Source: Lachnospiraceae bacterium (GTDB taxonomy: Bacteria > Bacillota > Clostridia > Lachnospirales > Lachnospiraceae). From it: a stretch of DNA of 64,000 nucleotides. The position numbers and the translations under genes are program-made. The stretch lies in contig JAFUAB010000009.1 in NCBI GenBank assembly GCA_017460885.1, positions 21,340 to 85,339 of the forward strand. The letters are read 5' to 3'. Positions 25,687-34,159 of this stretch are shown in pieces; positions within the stretch are counted from its first letter, which is position 1, and the number at the start of each line of letters is the position of its first letter. The notes below the pieces were generated by a model. That model did no database searches and was not told the origin of the DNA. It saw nothing but the letters and a program-made list of their open reading frames with translations.

Positions 25687-27471
25687 TCACCTAAATCGGT
25701 ATTCCCTGACAGTAAATTCCAATGATCTTTCACCCATATATTCATTTATGCCCGGATTGTAGATCACGTCGATCCTGACACCCACTGCGCTGCCGTCACA
25801 CAGATCACCTGCCGTGCCGCGGCCGTAAAACGCATCGGCTTCGTTAAGGAATCTGCCTTCATTATCAAAAAGCTTAAGCTTATACCTGCTGTTGTCGTTC
25901 TGATAAACATCGAGAAAATAGACATTTCTGTTCTTTCCCCTGATGGTCACTTTTTTTACAGTCAGATCTCCCGCCGCAAAGACCGGTGAGGGATTACCCA
26001 TTCCGCAGGGCTCCAGCTTCGCCAGCTCCTCGACCGAGGATTCACTGACATAATTAAACGGCAATACGATATCAATATTCACACGTCTGGTCAGCTCCGC
26101 ATCGGTAAGAGTGCAGTTATCGTTAAGTCCGGTCCTGAGTACATCGAGGCTGTCAGCATTCATTGAGATCCCGGCTGCCATCCTGTGTCCGCCGAATTTG
26201 GTAAACAGATGTTTGAACCTGCACAGTTCCTCATACATATTATAACTGTCGATGGATCTGCCGGATCCCTTGATCCCCTCCTCGGCATCGGTAAAAACTA
26301 TGGATGGCTTCTCGTATCTCTCACGTATACGACCCGCTATAAGGCCCGCCACGCTCTCATGGATACCGGGAATATAAATAACGAGTACACGGTCATTTCC
26401 AAGCGGGGAATTATCGATATCCTCGATCGCCCTTTCAACGCCCTGCTCGGTCATACTCTTTCGGGTATCATTGTAAGCCACCAGCTCCGAAGCGATGACC
26501 GCTGCCTCACTTCCGTCCCTGCTGCAGAGAAGTTCAAGGGATCTGGAAGCCGAATCAAGCCGGCCCGCTGCATTTAAGGCAGGTCCAATAACAAACCCGA
26601 AATGATATGAAGTGATCCTCTTGCCATTCAGACCTGATGCATTGATGAGAGCACGTATGCCGGTAATCGGGGATATATTGACAAGTTTAAGCCCCTCCCT
26701 GACGATAATGCGGTTTTCGTCCCTAAGCTCCATAACATCGCATACCGTAGCCAGGGCTGCTGCCTGCAGAAGCTCTGATCGGAGCGTATCCGGCGTCGAA
26801 GGATCTGCGCCGCACATATTAAAAAGTATTCCGGCAAGCTTATATGCCACGACCGCACCGCATATCCCCTTAAAAGGATATTCGTCATCCTCCCTGTGGG
26901 GATCCACGACAGCCTCGGCCGGCGGAAGAAGCTCAAGTCTCTCACCGGTCTCCTCATCCTCGTCGTAGGGCACCTCGTGATGATCGGTCACGATAACATG
27001 CATGCCGAGATCACACGCATGCCTGATCTGATCCGCAGCGGCAATACCGTTGTCGCACGTGATCAGAACCTCCACACCGTCATCGTGTGCGGCATCTATC
27101 AGATGCTCGTTAATACCGTATCCGTCATGTATCCTGTGGGGGATCGCATAATCCACACCGGCCCCGCAGGCCTCCAGAGACCTGACGAGAATATACGTCG
27201 AACATATACCGTCAACATCATAATCGCCTATGATGCGAAACCTCTTTTTATCGGAAATATACTGCTGAATCAAAGAGCAGGCTTTGATCATATCCGTCAT
27301 TTCCGACGGATCATGAAGATTGTCCAGAGTCCCGTTCAAAAAAAGATCGATCTCCTCATCGGTGATGATCTCACGATTGCGGATGAGTCTGGCCAGCATG
27401 ATACTGATACCGTATCTTGAAGTTATGGAATTATAATCTGCACCCTTGCGCAGTTCAACCCATTCAGACAT
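25687..27471 (-). CDS. recJ: Single-stranded-DNA-specific exonuclease RecJ
   Basis: RecJ degrades single-stranded DNA 5' to 3' in mismatch and recombination repair. From ATG 27471 the protein has 594 residues. The DHH-family motifs are GDYDVDG (D83, D85, D87), TCDNGIA, and TDHHE (D163-H165). The DHHA1 motif FGGHRMAAG lies further on, and an OB-fold region forms the C-terminus. An AAGGAG lies 13 nt upstream, a long spacing; the in-frame extension to 27519 has no family similarity. The gene follows secDF, separated by a terminator hairpin. Confidence 0.94.
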   Translation of the reverse strand: MSEWVELRKGADYNSITSRYGISIMLARLIRNREIITDEEIDLFLNGTLDNLHDPSEMTDMIKACSLIQQYISDKKRFRIIGDYDVDGICSTYILVRSLEACGAGVDYAIPHRIHDGYGINEHLIDAAHDDGVEVLITCDNGIAAADQIRHACDLGMHVIVTDHHEVPYDEDEETGERLELLPPAEAVVDPHREDDEYPFKGICGAVVAYKLAGILFNMCGADPSTPDTLRSELLQAAALATVCDVMELRDENRIIVREGLKLVNISPITGIRALINASGLNGKRITSYHFGFVIGPALNAAGRLDSASRSLELLCSRDGSEAAVIASELVAYNDTRKSMTEQGVERAIEDIDNSPLGNDRVLVIYIPGIHESVAGLIAGRIRERYEKPSIVFTDAEEGIKGSGRSIDSYNMYEELCRFKHLFTKFGGHRMAAGISMNADSLDVLRTGLNDNCTLTDAELTRRVNIDIVLPFNYVSESSVEELAKLEPCGMGNPSPVFAAGDLTVKKVTIRGKNRNVYFLDVYQNDNSRYKLKLFDNEGRFLNEADAFYGRGTAGDLCDGSAVGVRIDVIYNPGINEYMGERSLEFTVREYRFR

Positions 27472-27495
27472 TATATCTGAACTACTCCTTAGCAA

Positions 27496-27523
27496 AGAGG
27501 TGCAGGATCTCTCCCGCACCTCT
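27496..27523 (-). terminator. Hairpin between secDF and recJ
   Basis: AGAGGTGC and GCACCTCT pair, with a partly paired 12-nt loop. It lies 26 nt after the secDF stop, followed on the minus strand by a short T-run (TTT). It probably weakens read-through into recJ. Confidence 0.65.
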
Positions 27524-27548
27524 GTAAATCGTTGTTATCCGAACCTGA

Positions 27549-29717
27549 TCATGCTTTTTTCTTCCTGGCTATGGCAGTTCTGAACACATACCACATGGCA
27601 CCTGCCAGGCAGATGGATGAATACGTACCGCAAAGGATACCGACCATAAGAGGAAGTGCAAATTCCTTGATACTGCTTACGCCCAGAATATACAGGCAGA
27701 ATACCATAACAAACGTAGTCAGTGAAGTGAATATACTTCTCGAGAGCGTGGTGGTCACGGAATCGTTTACTATACTCTTAAGCTCCGCAGGATCCGAACT
27801 GTTGCGCGCACTCCTGAGATTTTCTCTGATACGGTCAAAGATAACGATCGTGGCATTGACCGAATAACCTACTATCGTAAGCATGCAGGCAATGAATGTA
27901 TTACCGACGGTAACCCTTGCGATAGCATAGAACGCAAGTACGACAAGCACATCATGTACCAACGCAAGCACAGAGCTGGCTGCAAATCTGACATCGCTGA
28001 AACGGATCCAGATATAGATGAGCATGCAGATCGCTGCAACTATTATCGCTATGACCGCATCCTTACGCATCTCGTTGGAGATGGTGGAGCTGATGCTCTC
28101 AGCCGTTATGGATGACTCTTCGACTTCAAAGTTGTCAACCATGACCTGGGTAAACTCTTCTCTCTCGGAAACATCAAGGGTACGTGTCTTAAATACGACC
28201 TGATTTGAACCGGCCACCTTGGTGGACTGTACATTACCGTCTCCGGTAATATCTTCTATATAAGGAACGATGGTGTTGTCGATCTCCTCAAGGGTATACT
28301 CCTTGGGGAACTCAACCGTGGTCGATGTACCTCCCACAAACTCAAGGCTGTAATTGAGAGCCTTTTTGTCCGACCGGGAATTAACCGCCATAACTACTAT
28401 TCCGGCAACTATGATCAGACCGGATACGGCGAAGAATATATTCTTTTTGGAAAGAAAATCGATCGCTTTTCTCTCCTTTGCCTGACCATAGTACTTAACA
28501 TCCTCGAATCCGAGTGAATAGAAGATCCTGATGATAAGTCTTGTAATGAACAGAGCCGTGAACATCGACAGGAAAATACCGAGTGCCAGAGTCTGTGCGA
28601 AGCCCTTGATGGTACCGGATCCCATAAGTCCGAGAACCAGTGCGGCGATAAGTGTGGTGATGTTGCCGTCTATGATCGCCGAAAGAGCTTTCTTAAATCC
28701 GGTCTGGATCGCATCAGATACCGTACTGCCCGCAGAGATTTCCTCACGCATCCTCGCGAATATGATAACGTTGGCATCGACGGCCATACCTATCGAAAGT
28801 ATGATACCCGCGATACCGGGAAGGGTAAGCGTGATCTCAAACGCATCCAGAAGAATAACATCAAGTATCGTATAAAGTATCAATGCAAGGCTCGATGCAA
28901 GACCCGGAAGTCTGTAAACAGCGATCATAAAGATGATGACCAGAGCAAGACCGATGGCACCTGCAATAAGCGATGTACGTATCGCCGATGTACCGAGCTG
29001 GGCACCGACAACGTTGGAACGCAGCTCTTCAAGTTCTACCTTGAGTCCACCGATACGGATCGTTGATGCAAGGCTCTCTGCCTGCTCATAGCTGCCCATA
29101 CCTGTGATAACGGCGCTTCCGTCGGTGATCTGTGACTGTACAGAGGGATTAGATACCGTCCTTCCGTCATATATGATAGCTATCGGATCATGATTGACCA
29201 CGGCAGCGGCCGTAGCATCCGAGAACTTCTGTGTTCCTTCGGGAGTGAGCGTCAGCTGTACAACAAATTCCTGATTACCCATGGAATTGGTCTGTGTACC
29301 TGCCTGTGCAGTCTCAACATCCGTACCTGTCAGTACCTCGTTGCCGTCCTTATCCTGGAACACCAGAGAACCGGGCTTACCGAGTTCCTCAAGGATGGCA
29401 TTGGCATCACTGACGCCGGGGATCTCGATATTGATCCTGTCCGTACCCTCCTGATAAACCTGCGACTCGGTAGAATAAGTATCTACTCTCTGTTGCAGCT
29501 TGTATATAGTATCATCCATATCCGTTGCGGACGGAGTACCGTCTCCGATCGCCTGATATGTGATACTGACGCCGCCTGCCAGATCCAGGCCAAGATCAAT
29601 ACTGGAAGCGGCTCCGCTCTTGTCTTCTCCTACTCCGAATACTGCCATCAGGCCTAAACCGACCATACATATCAAGAGTATGATCAGATAAATGACAGCA
29701 TTTCTCTTCTTCATCAT
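27549..29717 (-). CDS. secDF: Fused protein translocase subunits SecD-SecF
   Basis: The 722-residue protein joins SecD (about 1-410) and SecF (about 425-720), each with six membrane helices and an external domain. It uses the proton gradient to help SecYEG release exported proteins. SecD motifs are LDLGLDLAGGVSITYQ (41-56) and, later, LPGIAGIILSIGMAVDANVIIFARMREE. The SecF part repeats the pattern with VGYSVNATIVIFDRIRENLR. Its start overlaps the scfB stop, a common placing of SCIFF genes beside secDF in Clostridia. Fusion is normal in this group. Confidence 0.95.
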   Translation of the reverse strand: MMKKRNAVIYLIILLICMVGLGLMAVFGVGEDKSGAASSIDLGLDLAGGVSITYQAIGDGTPSATDMDDTIYKLQQRVDTYSTESQVYQEGTDRINIEIPGVSDANAILEELGKPGSLVFQDKDGNEVLTGTDVETAQAGTQTNSMGNQEFVVQLTLTPEGTQKFSDATAAAVVNHDPIAIIYDGRTVSNPSVQSQITDGSAVITGMGSYEQAESLASTIRIGGLKVELEELRSNVVGAQLGTSAIRTSLIAGAIGLALVIIFMIAVYRLPGLASSLALILYTILDVILLDAFEITLTLPGIAGIILSIGMAVDANVIIFARMREEISAGSTVSDAIQTGFKKALSAIIDGNITTLIAALVLGLMGSGTIKGFAQTLALGIFLSMFTALFITRLIIRIFYSLGFEDVKYYGQAKERKAIDFLSKKNIFFAVSGLIIVAGIVVMAVNSRSDKKALNYSLEFVGGTSTTVEFPKEYTLEEIDNTIVPYIEDITGDGNVQSTKVAGSNQVVFKTRTLDVSEREEFTQVMVDNFEVEESSITAESISSTISNEMRKDAVIAIIVAAICMLIYIWIRFSDVRFAASSVLALVHDVLVVLAFYAIARVTVGNTFIACMLTIVGYSVNATIVIFDRIRENLRSARNSSDPAELKSIVNDSVTTTLSRSIFTSLTTFVMVFCLYILGVSSIKEFALPLMVGILCGTYSSICLAGAMWYVFRTAIARKKKA

Positions 29718-31159
29718 TTTTCCATTTCTCCTTCTTCATCTTCGGCTAATGCAGCCTTTATCATGATCGCGCATTCAATACGCTTGCGCTGCAGTGTGCA
29801 GCCTGCTTCGTATACGTCAAGTATGCTCCCGTGGAAATTGTAAGCATTTGCAGCACATCCGCCGCTGCAATAGAACCTTGCAAAACAATCCCTGCAGGAT
29901 TCCCTGGCATATACGTTACATACTTTAAACTCGGAAACAATGTCCGTACGCTTAACGCCGTCATACACGTTTCCGAGACAAAAGTCATCGTTACCGACAA
30001 ACTGATGGCAGGGATAAAGATCCCCCCATGGCGTCACGGCCAGATACTCCGTACCGGATCCACAGCCGGACAATCTCTTGTACACGCAAGGGCCACCTTC
30101 TAAATCTATCATAAAATGGAAAAAATTAAAAGGCTTTCCTGCTTTTCTGTATTCAAGATAAAGACGCGCCAGTTTATCGTATTCTTCGCAGAGCCGGTCA
30201 AGGTCTTCATCCCTGATAGCATAATCATCCTCCGGAGATGCCACCACCGGTTCCACGGAGATCTGTTTAAACCCAAGATCCGCCAGATGTCTGACATCCT
30301 CCGCAAAATCCAGGTTGTTTCGGGTGAAAGTACCTCTGACATAGTACTTCTCCTGATTCCTGCTCTCTGCGATCTTCTTAAAAACAGGAACGATCTCATC
30401 ATAGCTGCCCTGTCCGCCCCGGTGCGGACGCATCAGGTCATTGATCTGCTTACGGCCGTCTATGCTCAGGACGATATTGTCCATCTCCCGGTTGATGAAA
30501 TCGAGGTATTCATCCTTCATCAGCGTACCGTTGGTCGTCAGGGTAAAGCGGAACTTCTTGTCATATTTCTCTTCCAGGCTTCTGCCGTAGTTTACGGTTT
30601 CAACCACGGTATCCCAGTTCATCAAAGGTTCTCCGCCGAAAAAATCCACCTCAAGATTACGACGGCTGCCGGAATTCTTCACGAGAAAATCAAGCGATGC
30701 TTTGGCCACCTCGGGGCTCATCAGCCCGCGATCGCCGTGATATTCCCCTTCCTGCGCAAAACAGTACCTGCAGGACAGGTTACAGTCATGCGAAACATGC
30801 AGGCAGAGTGCCTTTACCACGGTCTGTCTCTTGCGGTAGTCAACAAGCATATCCTTGTATTCGTCTTCGGTATACAGCTGTCCCGAAGAAATAAGCTCTG
30901 CGATCTCCTCGGCAGATTCTGCGATCTCCGTCTGACCGTATTTGGAATACTTTTCCGAGCCCTCCTCAGTCTGACAGGCAAGACTCACACTCCCCAGGAT
31001 GTCCATCACCGAAAACTGTCCGAATCCTGAATAAAGATCGTCGGTGATATCCAGAAGATCACATACGCAGTCGTCCACTATATGTACGGAACCGCTGCAT
31101 ACATCCAGTACTATGTTGTATCCGTTGTTTTTATACTTGTGTATCATATGTATATACAT
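29714..31159 (-). CDS. scfB: SCIFF peptide radical SAM maturase
   Basis: This 481-residue radical-SAM/SPASM enzyme forms thioether bonds in the SCIFF peptide encoded just upstream. An N-terminal peptide-recognition (RRE-like) region is followed by the C126-x3-C130-x2-C133 motif in CNLSCRYCFAQ, and DFFGGEPLMNW follows. The C-terminal SPASM segment has many cysteines (GDLYPCHQF, then CRDCFARFYCSGGCAANAY). The start may be ATG 31159 or ATG 31147; neither has a good ribosome site. A hairpin lies immediately before the start. It overlaps secDF by 4 nt. Confidence 0.95.
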   Translation of the reverse strand: MYIHMIHKYKNNGYNIVLDVCSGSVHIVDDCVCDLLDITDDLYSGFGQFSVMDILGSVSLACQTEEGSEKYSKYGQTEIAESAEEIAELISSGQLYTEDEYKDMLVDYRKRQTVVKALCLHVSHDCNLSCRYCFAQEGEYHGDRGLMSPEVAKASLDFLVKNSGSRRNLEVDFFGGEPLMNWDTVVETVNYGRSLEEKYDKKFRFTLTTNGTLMKDEYLDFINREMDNIVLSIDGRKQINDLMRPHRGGQGSYDEIVPVFKKIAESRNQEKYYVRGTFTRNNLDFAEDVRHLADLGFKQISVEPVVASPEDDYAIRDEDLDRLCEEYDKLARLYLEYRKAGKPFNFFHFMIDLEGGPCVYKRLSGCGSGTEYLAVTPWGDLYPCHQFVGNDDFCLGNVYDGVKRTDIVSEFKVCNVYARESCRDCFARFYCSGGCAANAYNFHGSILDVYEAGCTLQRKRIECAIMIKAALAEDEEGEMEK

Positions 31160-31164
31160 AGGTA

Positions 31165-31187
31165 AAGCAGCGAATTAATCGCTGCTT
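31165..31187 (-). terminator. Hairpin between scfA and scfB
   Basis: AAGCAGCGA and TCGCTGCTT pair around a 5-nt loop, 33 nt after the scfA stop and right before the scfB start. The T-tail is short (TTTACC). It probably stabilises scfA mRNA or limits scfB expression, giving more peptide than enzyme. Confidence 0.65.
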
Positions 31188-31220
31188 ACCCGTCATCTGT
31201 GTCTGTTGATGATTTATTTC

Positions 31221-31367
31221 TTATTTCATTTTCTCGCAGGTCTGATTTCCTACAGTACAGGAAGTCTTGCATGCAGACTGACAGGATGTCTGGCACTCGC
31301 CGCATCCGCCCTTTACAGCTGATTTCTTTAAGTCTCTTGTATTCAAAGTCTTGATATGCTTTTTCAT
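31221..31367 (-). CDS. scfA: SCIFF ribosomal natural product precursor
   Basis: The 48-residue peptide starts MKKHIKTLNTRDLKKSA, the near-invariant SCIFF leader. Its core holds six cysteines: C22, C25, C29, C33, C37 and C44 (GGCGECQTSCQSACKTSC). The name stands for six cysteines in forty-five residues, and the maturase installs thioether crosslinks on the core. An AAGGAG precedes the ATG at good distance. The longer frame to 31442 overlaps recO and was rejected. Biological function of the mature peptide is unknown in the family. Confidence 0.96.
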   Translation of the reverse strand: MKKHIKTLNTRDLKKSAVKGGCGECQTSCQSACKTSCTVGNQTCEKMK

Positions 31368-31413
31368 CGGGTATCTCCTTATCTGTCTTTGATAACAGTA
31401 CAACATCCTACAT

Positions 31414-31442
31414 ACTATATCATATTCGATGGTCATATGCAA
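31414..31442 (-). promoter_or_regulatory. SigA promoter of scfA
   Basis: On the minus strand TTGCAT (31437-31442), 17 nt, TATAGT (31414-31419). It overlaps the last codons of recO, so scfA has its own promoter in addition to any read-through. Confidence 0.75.
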
Positions 31443-32077
31443 ATCAATTTTTGTGATCTGAACTCATGTCCCACGATATGCTTCATAAGAAAAGAACTGA
31501 CTTCTTCGATCTCCTTAAGGACCTCTTCGGATACCCTGAAACTGTACAGCTCGTGCAACGGCGACTCTACGATACGGTTGATACCGTAAGCGGCCGGATC
31601 CGAGAGCCTGATCGAATCGGGAACACCGGGATACTCTCCCGCTATCACCAGACTGCGTATCTCGTATGCGGATCTCACAAGACGCCCGTCGAATCTGCCC
31701 GAGATCAGGGCCGCCAATGAAGCATAGATCAGATTGATCTCCTCATAGGCCTCCATGTTTTCTCTGGTATAATAATCCGCTATTTCCAGGAAATATGATC
31801 CGTATGCATAAGCATCATAATCGGATCTGAGCTCTTCAAAAAACCTGCTTATATCCGTCTCCGTCAGAGTATATGCGTCCTTGCCGGGGAAAAGCTTAAA
31901 GCTTCCGAAGCAGAACGGCTCGGTAGTGCCCATCAGCTTTCCGCCCATTCTGCGGGCTCCTCTCGCAAATGCGGTTATCTTGCCTGCTTCACCGGTGAGG
32001 ATCACAAGTCTCTTGTCATATTCCCGAACAGGCATGGTCTTGATGATCATCCCCGTCAACTCTACCAGTTCACTCAT
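31433..32077 (-). CDS. recO: DNA repair protein RecO
   Basis: RecO anneals DNA strands and loads RecA with RecR. The 214-residue protein has the N-terminal OB-fold (VELTGMIIKTMPVREYDKRLVILT, then GKITAFARGARR) and the helical C-terminal region. It is shorter than most RecO proteins (about 240-250) and I see no zinc-binding CxxC pairs. Such a lack is known in some Firmicutes. It overlaps the end of era by 4 nt, the usual era-recO order. Confidence 0.92.
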   Translation of the reverse strand: MSELVELTGMIIKTMPVREYDKRLVILTGEAGKITAFARGARRMGGKLMGTTEPFCFGSFKLFPGKDAYTLTETDISRFFEELRSDYDAYAYGSYFLEIADYYTRENMEAYEEINLIYASLAALISGRFDGRLVRSAYEIRSLVIAGEYPGVPDSIRLSDPAAYGINRIVESPLHELYSFRVSEEVLKEIEEVSSFLMKHIVGHEFRSQKLICI

Positions 32078-32976
32078 AGATCTGTCAGGTTTTTATCATA
32101 TCCGAAGTTCTTAAGGTATAGCTCGGAATCACGCCAGTCCTTCCGGACCTTGACCCAGAGCTTCAGATTCACCTGTCTCTCCACCAGCTCCTCTATCTCA
32201 TATCTTGCGGCAGAGCCTATCTTTTTGAGCATCTGCCCCTGCTTACCGATGATAATGCCCTTGTGGGAATCTCTCTCGCACACGATCGTCGCATCTATGT
32301 CGACAATGGTCTTTTTGTACTCCATGCGTTCAATAGTGACCGCAATACCGTGGGGTATCTCATCGCTTAAGCATTTCAGAGCCTTTTCGCGTATGATCTC
32401 TGCCGTTATCTGACGGATCGGCTGGTCCGTAACTGTATCCTCATCGTAAAACGGTTCTCCCTCGGGCAGATACTTAAAGATCGTTTCTATCAGATCTTCG
32501 CACCCCCTGCCCTTTACAGCCGAGACCGGGATCACCTCGGAATACTCAAAATCCTCAGAAAAAGCGGCTATCACGGGAAGGATATCCTCATGTGATATCG
32601 TATCGATCTTATTGATACACAAAATGACCGGTGTATCTGCAGAACGAAGACTCTCCATGATATGTCTGTCCCCGGTGCCCACCTTTGCATCGGGTTCAAC
32701 CAGCCAGATTATCACATCGGCGTCATTTAATGTATGCTTCGCAACATTCACCATATAATCCCCAAGCTTATTGCGGGATTTATGTATGCCCGGGGTATCC
32801 AGGAAGACGATCTGCCCCCTGTCATCGGTAAATACCGTCCTTATTCTGTTTCTTGTCGTCTGTGGCTTGTGACTTGTGATGGCGATCTTCTGTCCGATAA
32901 GTCTGTTCATCAGTGTGGATTTGCCCACATTGGGCCGCCCGATCAGAGCTACAAAGCCCGATTTCTTATTGTTCAT
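32074..32976 (-). CDS. era: GTPase Era
   Basis: Era is an essential GTPase for 16S rRNA maturation and 30S assembly. The 300-residue protein has the G1 motif GRPNVGKST starting at residue 13, the switch segment TRNRIRTVF, DTPGIH (G3) and NKID (G4). A C-terminal KH domain follows with HKGIIIGKQGQMLKKIG. It overlaps recO downstream by 4 nt and the DUF4349 gene upstream by 11 nt, giving strong translational coupling along the operon. Confidence 0.97.
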   Translation of the reverse strand: MNNKKSGFVALIGRPNVGKSTLMNRLIGQKIAITSHKPQTTRNRIRTVFTDDRGQIVFLDTPGIHKSRNKLGDYMVNVAKHTLNDADVIIWLVEPDAKVGTGDRHIMESLRSADTPVILCINKIDTISHEDILPVIAAFSEDFEYSEVIPVSAVKGRGCEDLIETIFKYLPEGEPFYDEDTVTDQPIRQITAEIIREKALKCLSDEIPHGIAVTIERMEYKKTIVDIDATIVCERDSHKGIIIGKQGQMLKKIGSAARYEIEELVERQVNLKLWVKVRKDWRDSELYLKNFGYDKNLTDL

Positions 32977-34141
32977 GCCCTGTGTCCTGTGTATTGTCAG
33001 CCGCCGGCGCTCCGTCAGTTACGTTTGCACCCGGATCGGACTCCTGCGTCTGCCGGATCTTAGTCTGCATAAATCCTGTTTGCGGCTGTACGCCCCGGTT
33101 CATATTGTTCTGTACCTGTGTATAGGACTGTCCGTAGGGCTGACCCGGATGCATCTGCTGCATTCTCTGCTGTTTCTTTTTGGAGGGGCCGATCTTTTTG
33201 ACGATCCTTCTGATCAGCCAGATTATGGCCACTACTGCAAGTATCAGCAGGGCGATCAGGATCAGGTAAGGCAGGGATACCGCAATCAGAACGATCAGAT
33301 CCTGGAGGAACTGTATTATATTTTCAAATGCGTTCTTCCAGCCTCTTGTGATACGGGCACCAACGGAATTATCAACCGGTTCGGGCTCCGTATACTTCTG
33401 AACCTCTCTCACATACAGGTATACAGTTGTATAGTCAACCTTGTTGTCATAGCTTCTAAGCTGGGACTCTATGGATTCGATCTGATATCTGACCTCACTC
33501 ATACGGCTCTCGATATAGATCAGCTCCTCAACATCCTTTGCATCCTTCAACAGCTCCTCGAGCCTGGAATACTCTACCTGAAGGGATTCCTTGCGGCTGT
33601 TGATATCGACATACTGGAGCGTCACATCCTCCATATTCTCCGACTGATGCGTGATATTTGAATCGGATCCGATCGAAGCTATAAAGCTGTCTGCCGATGC
33701 AGCCGGTATCCTCAGCGTATAATCGGCGCTCCTGTCGGATGAAGAAGTATTTCCGTCAACAGAGCTTGACTCAACATATCCGCCGAGAGCGGTCACACGG
33801 CTCGCTATTCTGGAGGTGATCCCCTCAAAATCATAGGTTTCGATATTAAGATTAACGGTACGTATAAGCTTCCGGTTCGTCTGTACTCCCTCGGTAACCT
33901 CTACATTCTCTCCCTCTCCGCCGGTCCTTTCCGCAAGTCCCTCCTCCGGGTAGTCACCGGCTTCATATGCCTCCCCAGCATAGTCATAGTCTGAATAGCC
34001 GCCGTCATACGCCGATTCGGACATGACAGTGGTATCGGCATACGAAGGCGACGAACCCTTTGTCGAAGACGAACCTCCGCAGGCACTCAGTATTACCGTA
34101 AGCGACATGATCATTGCGATACAGAACGCTTTTCTTTGCAT
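32966..34141 (-). CDS. DUF4349 domain lipoprotein
   Basis: The 391-residue protein starts with a lipoprotein signal ending LSAC (lipidated C21), then an acidic, Tyr-rich linker. The DUF4349 core covers about 80-300: RKLIRTVNLNIETYDFEGI, a coiled coil around 170-225 with EELLKDAKDVEELIYIESRMSEVRYQIESI, then VDYTTVYLYV. One transmembrane helix (about 275-297) and a basic, Gln/Pro-rich cytoplasmic tail end it. The family is widespread in Firmicutes and of unknown function. It overlaps era by 11 nt and lies after the M16 peptidase gene. Confidence 0.85.
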   Translation of the reverse strand: MQRKAFCIAMIMSLTVILSACGGSSSTKGSSPSYADTTVMSESAYDGGYSDYDYAGEAYEAGDYPEEGLAERTGGEGENVEVTEGVQTNRKLIRTVNLNIETYDFEGITSRIASRVTALGGYVESSSVDGNTSSSDRSADYTLRIPAASADSFIASIGSDSNITHQSENMEDVTLQYVDINSRKESLQVEYSRLEELLKDAKDVEELIYIESRMSEVRYQIESIESQLRSYDNKVDYTTVYLYVREVQKYTEPEPVDNSVGARITRGWKNAFENIIQFLQDLIVLIAVSLPYLILIALLILAVVAIIWLIRRIVKKIGPSKKKQQRMQQMHPGQPYGQSYTQVQNNMNRGVQPQTGFMQTKIRQTQESDPGANVTDGAPAADNTQDTGHEQ

Positions 34142-34159
34142 TTTATTTCCTCCCCGGGG

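Noticed and set aside
29714-31367. scfA/scfB considered as a bacteriocin or lantibiotic cluster
   Set aside because: There is no transporter, immunity gene or LanB/C/M enzyme; the leader and six-cysteine core identify the conserved SCIFF system instead.
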